Source: Leisingera sp. ANG-Vp
Lineage (GTDB): Bacteria; Pseudomonadota; Alphaproteobacteria; Rhodobacterales; Rhodobacteraceae
Direction of reading: 5' to 3'
Length of the DNA stretch: 64,000 nt
Assembly: GCF_000813725.1 (NCBI RefSeq)
Contig: NZ_JWLD01000006.1
Coordinates: 1 to 64,000 of the forward strand
This document shows, piece by piece, positions 27,965 through 36,727 of the stretch. A program made the translations under genes and the position numbers. The notes below the pieces were generated by a model that had not been told where the DNA came from, did no database searches, and worked only from the letters and a program-made list of their open reading frames with translations. Position 1 is the stretch's first letter. Every line of letters begins with the position of its first letter.

Positions 27965-28689
27965 AGCTTCACCACATCGCAGGCAAAGGTATAGCCGCCG
28001 CCCCAGACCGTCTTGATGAATTCGGGCTTCTTGGGATCGTCCTCGATTTTCTTGCGCAGGCGGCTCACCTGGTTGTCGATGCTGCGGTCGAACACTGTGC
28101 CCGTACGGCCGCGCACCTGGTCCAGCAGCTGGTCGCGCGACAGCACGATGCGCGGATGCTGCAGGAAGGTGGCCAGCAGTTTGAACTCGACGCTGCTTAA
28201 CTCCACGGTTTCGCCTGCGCCGCTGGTCCGCGTCAGCTGCCGCTGGCTCATGTTCAGCTGCCAGGAACCAAACTGCATGTAACCGTCGGAGAGGCCCGAG
28301 TATTGCTTGGGCAGGCTGTTCACCCGTCTGAGCACGCCGCGGATCCGGGCGAGCAGCTCGCGCGGGTTGAACGGCTTGGTGACATAGTCGTCAGCCCCCA
28401 GTTCCAGTCCGACGATACGGTCGGTCTCGTCCGTGACCGCCGTCAGCAGGATCACCGGAATGTCGCGAGTCTCGCGGATGCGGCGGCAAATATCCAAACC
28501 GCTTTCACCCGGCATCAGGATGTCCAGCACGACCAGGTCGATCTGCGCCGTTTTCAGCGCCGCATAGGCCTGGGTGCCATTGGCTGCCGTGGTGGCGCGG
28601 AAGCCGTTGCGCTTCAGGTAGTCGGCCAGCGGCTCGCGAATGTTCTTGTGGTCGTCCACGACCAGAATATGCGGCTCCTGCACGGCCAT
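27961..28689 (-). CDS. OmpR-family response regulator
   Basis: A 242-residue two-domain regulator. In the receiver domain the acidic pair is VDDHKN at residues 11-16, the phosphorylated Asp56 is in VVLDILMPGESG and the conserved Lys is in DYVTKPFNPRELLAR. The C-terminal winged helix includes VELSSVEFKLLATFLQHP and VFDRSIDNQVSRLRKKIEDDP, closing with the FIKTVWGGGYTFA wing. It is the first gene of the kinase operon and diverges from the efflux genes at 28899. Long direct repeats in the intervening DNA are plausible binding sites, possibly with autoregulation. Confidence 0.95.
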   Translation of the reverse strand: MAVQEPHILVVDDHKNIREPLADYLKRNGFRATTAANGTQAYAALKTAQIDLVVLDILMPGESGLDICRRIRETRDIPVILLTAVTDETDRIVGLELGADDYVTKPFNPRELLARIRGVLRRVNSLPKQYSGLSDGYMQFGSWQLNMSQRQLTRTSGAGETVELSSVEFKLLATFLQHPRIVLSRDQLLDQVRGRTGTVFDRSIDNQVSRLRKKIEDDPKKPEFIKTVWGGGYTFACDVVKL

Positions 28690-28701
28690 CTGCCCTAAGT
28701 T

Positions 28702-28773
28702 TTGCTAATTGTCCGCAGCTGAGACTAGCGCCAATGGGCAGTAAAAAGAATTGCTCAATTGTCACCAGCTGTG
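28702..28773. promoter_or_regulatory. Long imperfect direct repeat between response regulator and RND operon
   Basis: TTGCTAATTGTCCGCAGCTG beginning at 28702 recurs as TTGCTCAATTGTCACCAGCTG beginning at 28751, with one inserted base and two substitutions over about 21 positions. The copies are about 49 bases apart, near five helical turns. OmpR-type regulators bind tandem same-orientation sites, so these are good candidates for the adjacent response regulator. A long T-run follows at about 28797. Confidence 0.55.
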
Positions 28774-28898
28774 CCAGCCCCGCCCGTTGGCATACTTTTT
28801 TACAATTTCCCCCGCCGCTGGCACAAAACGGCGACATTGGCTGCCTACCTGCCGGACCAACGACGGCGCAACGCGCCCGGGCAGGCAAAGGACAGAGC

Positions 28899-30269
28899 AT
28901 GGGCGGCAGCCCCAAGACAATAAGAACCCGCTCCATTTGTGCCGTGCTGGCCGCCGCCGGTTTGACGGCCTGCAGCGCATTGGAACCGGTGGCGCTTCCG
29001 CCGTCCCAGGAGGTGCTGAATGCGCCTGCGCAATTCTCAGCACTGACGCCTTCGGACGGGCAGATCACCGGCAGCTTGCTGGATCTATTTGATGACCCCG
29101 CATTGCGGGCTGCGGTTGCCCTGTCGCTAAGCGGCAACCTGGATCTCCGGCAATCGGCCAAACGGCTGGAACTGGCCGGCATCGACCTTACGGTAACTGC
29201 CGCGGATGCATGGCCGCAGCTGTCCGGCAATGTGAATGCGAGCCGCGGCAGCGGGGCAGGGGAGAGCATCTCTCCCACGCTTGATGTCCAATGGGAGGTC
29301 GATCTCTGGGGCCGCCAAGCTGACCGCCGCCGTGCCTCCCGGGCGGATCGCGCGGCTGAGGCCGCCCGTCACAAGGCCTTGCAGGATTCGATTGCAGCGC
29401 AGCTGATGCAAGCCTGGTTTGATGCGGTGGCTGCAAAGCAGCAGCAAAGCTTGGAGGCCCAGCGCCTGAAAGTCTTGCGCGCCAGTGCCGGGAACACCCG
29501 CGCCAACTTCCGTGCGGGTATCGGCACCCTGGATGACCTCTCCGCCATCGAGCGGGACGTCGCCCTGTCCCAGGCTGCCTTGGCTTTGAACGAAGGTCTG
29601 ACGCATGACGCTGTGCGCACTGTGGAGCTGCTGCTGGGCCAGTATCCGGATAACGACCTTGCAATCCCGTCCCGCTTCCCGCGTCTCAAGGCAGCGCCGG
29701 CCCCGGGAGTGCCGCTTTCGGTTCTGACGGAGCGCCCCGACATGCAGGCCGCCTGGCAGGATGCGGTGGCAGCCAACCGCCGTATCGCGGTCAGCCAGAA
29801 AGAGCTTTTGCCGCAGATCTCGCTGACTGGGCAATTCGGCAGCACCAGCAATGACTTCAGTGCTCTCAGCCATGGCGCCACGGTCTGGTCGCTGGCCTCG
29901 GCGCTGACTGCGCCCATCTTTGAGGCCGGGCGGCGCAAGGCCAATATCGAGGCTTCCAAGAACCGTGCCGATCAGGCTCTGATCACCTATCTGCAAACCG
30001 CGCTGATCGCGTTTTCGGAGGTCGAGCGGGCTTTGGATCAGGAACGGATCCTGGCCCGGCGCGAGGCCCGGCTGGCGGCAGCTGTCACCCATGCCCGCGC
30101 CACCGAATCGACGTTTGAAACCCGCTACCGCTCGGGCCTTTCGACCATTCTCGACCTGCTGAGCGCCCAGGGGGCGGTCTTCGACATTCAAAGCCAGCTG
30201 CTGGCGGTTCGCAATGAACGGCTGAAGAACCGCGTCGCCCTGGGCTTGGCGCTGGGAAAAGGAGTTTAG
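28899..30269 (+). CDS. RND efflux outer-membrane lipoprotein (NodT/OprM type)
   Basis: A 456-residue TolC-fold outer-membrane factor. The signal ends in a lipobox LTACSAL near residue 24. The two-fold repeat of the family is visible: AVALSLSGNLDLRQSAKRLELA with LTVTAADAWPQLSGNVNAS in the first half, and AVAANRRIAVSQKELLPQISLTGQFG in the second. The ATG at 28899 (MGGSPKTIRTRS) follows AGGACAGAGC; the open frame upstream would abolish the lipoprotein signal. It begins the tripartite pump operon, and the adaptor gene follows after four bases. Confidence 0.9.
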   Translation: MGGSPKTIRTRSICAVLAAAGLTACSALEPVALPPSQEVLNAPAQFSALTPSDGQITGSLLDLFDDPALRAAVALSLSGNLDLRQSAKRLELAGIDLTVTAADAWPQLSGNVNASRGSGAGESISPTLDVQWEVDLWGRQADRRRASRADRAAEAARHKALQDSIAAQLMQAWFDAVAAKQQQSLEAQRLKVLRASAGNTRANFRAGIGTLDDLSAIERDVALSQAALALNEGLTHDAVRTVELLLGQYPDNDLAIPSRFPRLKAAPAPGVPLSVLTERPDMQAAWQDAVAANRRIAVSQKELLPQISLTGQFGSTSNDFSALSHGATVWSLASALTAPIFEAGRRKANIEASKNRADQALITYLQTALIAFSEVERALDQERILARREARLAAAVTHARATESTFETRYRSGLSTILDLLSAQGAVFDIQSQLLAVRNERLKNRVALGLALGKGV

Positions 30270-30273
30270 TGCG

Positions 30274-31425
30274 ATGCTCAAGAACTGGATTGGCGCGGCC
30301 GTGCTGACCGCTGCTGCTGCCTTTGTGGCCTATCCCGCAGACGAGATCCCGCCCGCCGGGGAAACTGAGGCGCCGCAGCAGATGCTGGCGGACGTGCACA
30401 TCCTGAAACCGGAGGCGCGGCGAGCCACGGTCACCACTCACGGCCAGGTCCGTCCCCGCTGGCAAAGCCGCCTTTCGGCCGAAGTCGGCGGCCGGGTGGT
30501 TTCCGTCAGCAGCAGCCTGCTGACCGGTGCCCGCTTCCAACAGGGCGAGCTGCTGGCCCAAATCGAAGACAGCACCTACCGCAGCGCAGCCGCTTCAGCG
30601 CGCTCAGAACTGGCCACCGCGGAACGGGCGCTGCTGGAAGAGGAGCAGCGCGGCAAGCTGGCGCTGGAGAACTGGAAAGCCTCGGGGCTTGGCGGCCAGG
30701 CCTCCGGGCTGACATTGCGCCAGCCGCAGCTGGCCGAGGCCCGCGCCGCGGTTGACGCGGCCCGCGCTGCGCTGGCCCAGGCCGAATACGAGCTGCAGCA
30801 GACCCGCATCACTGCACCCTTTGACGGCGTTGTAGCCAGCCGCAGCCTGAACCCGGGCGAAGTGGTGCAGGCCGGCTCCCAGATTGCTGAAGTCTTTGAC
30901 ACCAGCGTGTTTGAGGCCACCGCGCCGCTCAGTGCCAGCCAGTTTGCGCAGCTGGGCACGGCAGCCGGTGCCAAGGCAGTGCTAAGCAGCGCCGAAGGGG
31001 GAACCTGGCAGGGCCAGGTGGTCCGGATTGACCCTTCGGTCGATACAGAAAACCGCTGGATCAATGCGGTCATTCAAATGCAGCCGGGTGCCAGCGTAAT
31101 GCCGGGGCAGTTCGTGACTATCAAGCTGCAGGGCCGCCGCCATGACGCGCTTTACGCAGTTCCCGAGGGACTGATCTCGCCAAAGGGGCAGGTCTGGTAT
31201 CTGACACCGCAGGACCGTTTGCAGGCGTTTGAGGCAGACCCCGTCTTTACCGCGAACGGCGTAGCTTACATCATACCGCCTCAAGGCGCTGCGGAAGAAC
31301 TCCGGCTGGCCGCTCCGCGCAGCGGCTATCTTCGGGGCGCTGCAGTGCAGTCCCGTATCGTTTCCGAACCGCGGCCAGGTGCGGCTCTGCGCGCTGCCAG
31401 CACCGCAGAAGGATCCATGCAATGA
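30274..31425 (+). CDS. RND efflux periplasmic adaptor (membrane fusion protein)
   Basis: A 383-residue adaptor with an N-terminal membrane anchor (LKNWIGAAVLTAAAAFVAYP). The lipoyl half-motifs are VGGRVVSVSSSLLTGARFQQGELLAQIED and ITAPFDGVVASRSLNPGEVV, on either side of an alpha-helical hairpin at about residues 105-175. A beta-barrel and membrane-proximal domain follow. A GGAGT site in the end of the upstream gene serves the ATG at 30274. It overlaps the pump gene start (ATGA). It links the inner-membrane pump to the outer-membrane factor. Confidence 0.92.
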   Translation: MLKNWIGAAVLTAAAAFVAYPADEIPPAGETEAPQQMLADVHILKPEARRATVTTHGQVRPRWQSRLSAEVGGRVVSVSSSLLTGARFQQGELLAQIEDSTYRSAAASARSELATAERALLEEEQRGKLALENWKASGLGGQASGLTLRQPQLAEARAAVDAARAALAQAEYELQQTRITAPFDGVVASRSLNPGEVVQAGSQIAEVFDTSVFEATAPLSASQFAQLGTAAGAKAVLSSAEGGTWQGQVVRIDPSVDTENRWINAVIQMQPGASVMPGQFVTIKLQGRRHDALYAVPEGLISPKGQVWYLTPQDRLQAFEADPVFTANGVAYIIPPQGAAEELRLAAPRSGYLRGAAVQSRIVSEPRPGAALRAASTAEGSMQ

Positions 31426-34400
31426 GCGCGCGCGCGCGCTCCGAAGGCTGGATTGGCTGGTTTGCCCGGAACAGCGTCGCCGCCAATCTGCTGATGCTGA
31501 TTATCCTGGCGATGGGGCTGGTCACCGGCATCGGCATGCGCACTGAAGGGTTCCCGGCCGACCCGCCGCGCAATGTCACTGTCACGGTCAGCTTCAACGG
31601 CGCCTCCCCCGAAGACGCCGAGGAAGGCGCAGCAGTGAAGGTGGAACAGGCGCTGAACGGCTTGCAGGGGATCGAAGAGATCACCTCTACCATCACCGCT
31701 GACTCCGCAGAAATCGTGGTGAAGAGCCTGCCGGACTACCCGATGGAGCGGCTGAAATCGGACGTCAAGGACCGGGTCGACGCGATCACCACCTTCCCGG
31801 CGCAGGTGGAGAGCACCACCATCGCGCTGGAGCAGGAAGAGCGCCACGTGATCTATGTGCAGCTTATGGGGGGGCAGGATCACGCTACGCTGAAGGAGGC
31901 CGCCCGCCGGACCCGTGAAATCCTGCTGGACCTGCCCACGGTCAGCAAGGTCACCACCGAAGGCGCCCGCACGTCCGAAATCACTGTTGAACTGCAGGAG
32001 GAGAAACTGCGCGCCTATGGCCTCAGCTTCGAAGAGGTTGCGCAGGCCGTGCAGGGGCAGTCGGTCAGCCTGTCGGGAGGAACCCTGGAGGCGGCAAACG
32101 GCACCCTCAGCCTGCAAAGCCGCAACCAGGCCTATTTCGGACGCGATCTGCTGGAGACCCGCATCCGGGTGTCACCTGATGGCGGCGTGGTGCGTCTGGA
32201 GGATGTCGCCCGCGTGGTGGACGGGTTTGCAGACGGCCAGGTTCTGTCGATCTACAAAGGGGAGCCCTCGATCCGGCTGGACGTGCAGCTGATCGGCAAG
32301 GATTCGATCACCGAAACCTCGGACAGCGTTCAGCAGGAACTGGAAGCCTTGCGCGCCGCCCCCTGGATGCCGGCGGACGTTACGCTGGAAACCTGGCTGG
32401 ACGAGGCCCAGTCGATCCGCGACCGGCTGGGGCTGATGTCCAGGAATGCGCTGACCGGCATGGCGCTGGTTTTTGTGATGCTGGCGCTCTTCCTCGATAT
32501 CCGCGTCGCCTTCTGGGTGGCGGTGGGTATCCCGGTCTCTTTTGCCGGCGCGCTTTACCTGATGGGGCCGGACTGGTTCGACTACTCGCTCAATGCGCTA
32601 TCGACCTTTGGCTTCATTATCACACTGGGCATCGTTGTGGATGATGCCATCGTCACCGGTGAGAACATCTATGCTCATAAGCGCAAGCATGGCGGAGGAG
32701 TGGACACCGCCATCCGCGGCGCCCTGGAAGTGGCGACCCCGGCAACCTTTGGGGTGCTGACAACAGTGGCGGCGTTTTACCCGCTGACGACGATCTCAGG
32801 CGACTTTGGCGGCTCCTTCAAGATCATTGCCGTAGTGGTCATCCTCTGCCTGCTGTTCTCGCTGGTGGAATCCAAGTTCATTCTGCCGGCGCATCTGGCT
32901 GGTATGGATGTTTCACGGAAACCCAAAAAGCATCCGCTTGCCCGCGCCTGGCAACAGCTGCAGGCAGCCGTTGAGCAGGGAATGGCCTGGACAATTCAGT
33001 GCCTCTATCTGCCGCTTCTGCGCACCGCCCTGGCGCATCAGCTGCAAGCGGTGATGGTATTTGCGGCAAGCTTTCTGTTTGCCCTCGGTCTGATGGCGCA
33101 GGGCATTGTCGAGACCAATTTCTTCCCCGACCGGGATTCGACCCAGGTGCATATGGATGTGACCTTGGACAGCGGTGCACCGCCTGCCCGGACCCGGGAA
33201 ATCGCCGGGCTGTTCGAAAGCAGCCTGCTGGAAACGGTTGAAGCCCTTGAAGCAGAGCATGGGATGCAGGACCCGCTGGTGACCAGCTACTACGTCTCCT
33301 CCACCCGGGCTGAAAAACTGGTCATTTCCGTCGGGCTGATTGACAGCACCAAACGGCCATTCGGCTCGGATGAGCTGGTCGAGCGCTGGCGTGCCGCGGC
33401 CGGGATGCCGCCTGGTGTCCGGCAGATGGAGCTGTTCTCGGACGACGATGGCGTCGAGGATCTGCGCTTTGGCCTCAGTTCGGAAGATCCGGCTGAAACC
33501 GCGGCCGCGCTGGCCAGCCTGCAACAGACCCTGCAGGGGATGCCCGAGCTTTATGATATTCTCACCGATCTCGACAATGAGACCCTCGAAATGTCCTTTG
33601 AGCTGCTGCCGGAGGGCGAGGCGCTGGGCCTGACCAACCGCGAGGTGATCACTCAGATCCGCAACGCAGTGTTCGGATTTGAGGCGCAGCGGATCCAGCG
33701 CGGAAGCGAGGAAGTGCAGGTCCGGGTCCGCTATCCGGAAAATGAGCGCGACAGCCTGAGCGATCTGAACCGCATCCGCCTGCGCACCCCGGCGGGCGGA
33801 ACCGTGCCGCTGGACACGGTGGTGCGGCTGAACCAGCGCGAAACGCTGCTGGAGCTTAAACGCATCAACGGCACCCGCACACTGGAAGTCTCTGCCAAGG
33901 TTGATAAAGACCTTGCCTCGGTGACCGAAGTTGTCGAGCGGCTGGAGACCACTGTCTTTGCCCGTCTGCGTGCCGAATACAGCGGGCTGACAATCACCGT
34001 CTCGGGAGAAGCGGCGGAAGAAGAAGAGGCCACCAGCCAGCTCAGCAGCGGTTTTGTGCTGGGGATGATGCTGATCTATGCACTGCTGGCGATCCCGCTG
34101 AAGTCCTACACCCAGCCTTTCATCATCATGCTGGCGATCCCCTTCGGCATTGTCGGGGCGGTGCTGGGGCATCTTGCCACCGGTCTGCCGGTTTCGCTGT
34201 TGTCCTTCTTCGGCATCCTTGCGCTGAGCGGCGTTGTGGTGAATGACTCGCTGGTGCTGGTCAGCCGATACCATGCAGCCCGGCATGAGGGCCTGCCGGT
34301 CTATGAGGCGCTGCTTGAGGCCGGTACCTCGCGGTTCCGCGCAGTGATGCTGACCTCGATCACCACATTTTCCGGGCTGATCCCGCTGGTTCTGGAGACC

Positions 34401-34574
34401 TCGGAACAGGCACAGTTCCTGATCCCGATGGCGGTGTCGCTGGCCTTTGGGGTGCTGTTTGCCACCCTGATCACGCTGATCCTGATCCCGGTCCTGCTGA
34501 GCCTGAGCGCGCGTTTCCCCGCCATTCTGGACCGCCGGAACACCGGGCGGGCTGAGGCACAAACAGCACCGTGA
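31422..34574 (+). CDS. RND efflux pump permease (AcrB superfamily)
   Basis: A 1050-residue inner-membrane pump of full family length. TM1 is near residues 15-36 (ANLLMLIILAMGLVTGI). The first TM cluster spans about 340-500, with the proton-relay acidic pair in LGIVVDDAIVTGENIY. A large second periplasmic loop follows, and the C-terminal TM cluster includes LALSGVVVNDSLVLVSRYH. The set of motifs suits the multidrug (HAE) branch rather than metal pumps. Codons 2-6 contain a (GC)7 dinucleotide run at 31426-31439 directly after the start, which could slip. Regulation is likely by the divergent two-component system. Confidence 0.94.
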   Translation: MSARARSEGWIGWFARNSVAANLLMLIILAMGLVTGIGMRTEGFPADPPRNVTVTVSFNGASPEDAEEGAAVKVEQALNGLQGIEEITSTITADSAEIVVKSLPDYPMERLKSDVKDRVDAITTFPAQVESTTIALEQEERHVIYVQLMGGQDHATLKEAARRTREILLDLPTVSKVTTEGARTSEITVELQEEKLRAYGLSFEEVAQAVQGQSVSLSGGTLEAANGTLSLQSRNQAYFGRDLLETRIRVSPDGGVVRLEDVARVVDGFADGQVLSIYKGEPSIRLDVQLIGKDSITETSDSVQQELEALRAAPWMPADVTLETWLDEAQSIRDRLGLMSRNALTGMALVFVMLALFLDIRVAFWVAVGIPVSFAGALYLMGPDWFDYSLNALSTFGFIITLGIVVDDAIVTGENIYAHKRKHGGGVDTAIRGALEVATPATFGVLTTVAAFYPLTTISGDFGGSFKIIAVVVILCLLFSLVESKFILPAHLAGMDVSRKPKKHPLARAWQQLQAAVEQGMAWTIQCLYLPLLRTALAHQLQAVMVFAASFLFALGLMAQGIVETNFFPDRDSTQVHMDVTLDSGAPPARTREIAGLFESSLLETVEALEAEHGMQDPLVTSYYVSSTRAEKLVISVGLIDSTKRPFGSDELVERWRAAAGMPPGVRQMELFSDDDGVEDLRFGLSSEDPAETAAALASLQQTLQGMPELYDILTDLDNETLEMSFELLPEGEALGLTNREVITQIRNAVFGFEAQRIQRGSEEVQVRVRYPENERDSLSDLNRIRLRTPAGGTVPLDTVVRLNQRETLLELKRINGTRTLEVSAKVDKDLASVTEVVERLETTVFARLRAEYSGLTITVSGEAAEEEEATSQLSSGFVLGMMLIYALLAIPLKSYTQPFIIMLAIPFGIVGAVLGHLATGLPVSLLSFFGILALSGVVVNDSLVLVSRYHAARHEGLPVYEALLEAGTSRFRAVMLTSITTFSGLIPLVLETSEQAQFLIPMAVSLAFGVLFATLITLILIPVLLSLSARFPAILDRRNTGRAEAQTAP

Positions 34575-34668
34575 CACTTTTATACACTTTCGCCGCATCC
34601 CGGGATCATTGCGGCACACCCCGCTTTTAGATCTTCGCCCGAAATCTTCAAAAAGGATCACGCAGAAA

Positions 34669-35487
34669 ATGAAACCTGTTCAAAAACAGATGATTGGGGC
34701 CGGGCTGTCGGCGATCTCGATTTTGGCAGCAACCCAGGTGCAGGCCGAAGGCGATTGGGAAGGCAGCATCGGTGCGGGCGTTTTCTGGGAGCCGGAATTC
34801 CTGGGCTCCAGCGAAACCACGACCTCTGGTTTCCCGATGTTTGAGCTGACCTGGCGCGACCGCCTGTTCATCGGACCGGGCGGCATCGGCGGCTATGTTT
34901 TCAACACCGAGGATTTCAGCCTTTCGGCGTCCATCGGCTATGATGACGGCCGCAAGGGAAGCGACAGCATTTTCCTGCGCGGTCTGGGCGATATCGATGG
35001 CGGCATCACCTACAACCTTGGTTTGGAATACGAGCTTGGGCCGGTCACACCCTATCTGGAAATGACCAAATATTCCAAGGGCTCCGAGGGGCTGAGCGCC
35101 ACCATTGGCGTCGAAGGCATGGTGCCCTTGCGTGTCCTCACGGGGAGGGCGTCCTTTGCCGGCCTCGAGGATGGCGGTTCACCCCTGGACCTGGGGCCTG
35201 TGCTGACCGCCGGTATCTCCGCCGATTGGGGCAATGACGATTTCAATGGCACTTACTACGGGGTCACCGCGGCGCAATCCGCAGCCTCCGGTCTGGGCCA
35301 GTACACCGCTGCCAGCGGTTTCCATGCGATCAACCTGGACATTGGTATCCAGGTGCCGGTGTCGGAGCGTTTCAGTGTTGGCGGCATGGTCACCTATTCG
35401 CAGCTGACCGGTGATGCCAAGGACAGCACCATCGTGCGCGACACCAGCGGCACCTCAGTTGGCCTGTTCGGCGTCTACCGCTTCTGA
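34669..35487 (+). CDS. MipA/OmpV-family outer-membrane protein
   Basis: A 272-residue outer-membrane beta-barrel with signal peptide MKPVQKQMIGAGLSAISILAATQVQA. Features of MipA/OmpV proteins include WEGSIGAGVFWEPEFLGSSE, FIGPGGIGGYVF and the terminal aromatic strand VGLFGVYRF, ending in Phe as barrel proteins do. The ATG at 34669 is chosen for the signal peptide and an AAGGATC site; an upstream TTG in frame is unlikely. It follows the pump gene by 94 bases and may belong to the same regulon. The precise role (scaffold for murein synthesis or a transport barrel) cannot be read here. Confidence 0.88.
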   Translation: MKPVQKQMIGAGLSAISILAATQVQAEGDWEGSIGAGVFWEPEFLGSSETTTSGFPMFELTWRDRLFIGPGGIGGYVFNTEDFSLSASIGYDDGRKGSDSIFLRGLGDIDGGITYNLGLEYELGPVTPYLEMTKYSKGSEGLSATIGVEGMVPLRVLTGRASFAGLEDGGSPLDLGPVLTAGISADWGNDDFNGTYYGVTAAQSAASGLGQYTAASGFHAINLDIGIQVPVSERFSVGGMVTYSQLTGDAKDSTIVRDTSGTSVGLFGVYRF

Positions 35488-35518
35488 TCCTGCCGGCCCT
35501 TCCACCTCCAGAAAGGGG

Positions 35519-35695
35519 ATGCTGGCGGTGGCACGCCTCCTTCTTCTCTTCGGCTTGATAATGCTGGGTTTCGCCTGCAAAGGCTGCGCAGCCATGCCGC
35601 CTGAATGTTCTTCAAGCGGAATTGCCGCGCCTGTGTGCGAGGCCGCACGGGCGGGCAGGGCGGAGAGAGAAGGGGGCGCTGCTTTTTTCCGGTAA
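35519..35695 (+). CDS. Possible small lipoprotein
   Basis: A 58-codon frame beginning MLAVARLLLLFGLIMLGFAC, with a lipobox-like LGFACKG and further cysteines, preceded by AGAAAGGGG that nearly touches the ATG. The N-terminus looks like a lipoprotein signal, but the remainder (rich in Ala, Arg and Glu) is low in information, and no neighbour supports it. It may be a chance frame after the MipA-like gene. Confidence 0.3.
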   Translation: MLAVARLLLLFGLIMLGFACKGCAAMPPECSSSGIAAPVCEAARAGRAEREGGAAFFR

Positions 35696-35730
35696 CGCTG
35701 CGCCGGCCGGGAACATAGCTGCCTGTCAGA

Positions 35731-36600
35731 TCAGAACCATTGCCCCGGTTCCATCAGTCCCAGGTCCAGCAGTTGGCGGGAATGCCATTCAAACGGTGCT
35801 GAGTTGTGCCAGCGGAAGGTCTCGATATCAAAGGTCGAGCCCGGATTGCGCTTTAGCGCCTTGGCGGTGCGGAAGGAGCAGACCGCCGCGGTCAGGTTGT
35901 GGTGCCAGGGACAGGCATAGGTATTGTATTCCTGATCATTGAATGTGTGGTCCGGCTGCAGTTCCAGCCCAGGTTTGGCCTTGAACAGAGAAATCCGGTC
36001 GATCTTGCGGCTGGTTGCAGGGATGTGTTCCTCGAACCGCCAGCGCACGCCGCCGAAGAAATCCAGCTGCCGCTCGCGCGGGTGGCCGGTCTCTGGGTCT
36101 TTGCGCGATTGGGCGTAATAACCGGACTTGTCGAGATAGGCGGCCTCCAGAGACACCGCGGTCGGGCTGGTTTCCAGATCGCCGGCATATAGGTCGATCA
36201 CATAGCTGAGCATTGCGTCACGCCGCTCTTCGGTGTGAAAGGCAAGCATTTCGCCAACGCTGCGGGTCTCGCAGAAAGGGTAGAAAAGATACTCTGCGTT
36301 GTAGCAGTAATACAGCCAGCAGCCAGGCTTCGCTGTGGCGGTAACCGCGTTGACGGCCATGGTCACCGCGCCCTCCGGGCCGCAGTCAAACGGTACCCTG
36401 TGCACTTTGCTGCGCACATCCTGCGGCAGGTCAAAGGCATCTGGCATCAGTGCAACCACAGCTTTGAAGCCGCTTTGCAAATGGTGGCGGAGGGTGGTGG
36501 CGATCTCTACTTCGTCCTCGATGAAGACCAGCGCCACCGGCCCCTTGGCCAGCAGCGCCTTGCCTTGCTTCAGGAAATCCTCCAGCGAAGAATACATCAT
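35731..36600 (-). CDS. Conserved hypothetical protein upstream of miaB
   Basis: A 289-residue soluble protein without signal or membrane segments. An N-terminal alpha/beta stretch ([22 protein letters not shown] followed by [14 protein letters not shown]) looks like the first Rossmann-type strands of a GT-A glycosyltransferase, and the C-terminal [20 protein letters not shown] is distinctive. No DxD-type metal motif is obvious except near AGDLET, so the glycosyltransferase reading is weak. The ATG at 36600 follows GAAGAAT poorly. It diverges from miaB, with about 127 bases between. I do not assign a function. Confidence 0.7.
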   Translation of the reverse strand: MMYSSLEDFLKQGKALLAKGPVALVFIEDEVEIATTLRHHLQSGFKAVVALMPDAFDLPQDVRSKVHRVPFDCGPEGAVTMAVNAVTATAKPGCWLYYCYNAEYLFYPFCETRSVGEMLAFHTEERRDAMLSYVIDLYAGDLETSPTAVSLEAAYLDKSGYYAQSRKDPETGHPRERQLDFFGGVRWRFEEHIPATSRKIDRISLFKAKPGLELQPDHTFNDQEYNTYACPWHHNLTAAVCSFRTAKALKRNPGSTFDIETFRWHNSAPFEWHSRQLLDLGLMEPGQWF

Positions 36601-36727
36601 GCCCGTGTGCCTCTGCCTTTCTGGCCTTTGCGCTCAAAATCGGGTAATTGCGGCCTCATTGCAAGCAGCGGCATTTGCCTGTATGGCAGGCCGCTGTTTA
36701 CCCACCCTGGCTGGAAGGCTGACCCGC

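Noticed and set aside
32913-34661. A 582-codon minus-strand frame inside the RND pump gene
   Set aside because: The plus strand encodes a full-length pump; the antisense product shows no domain and has shadow composition.
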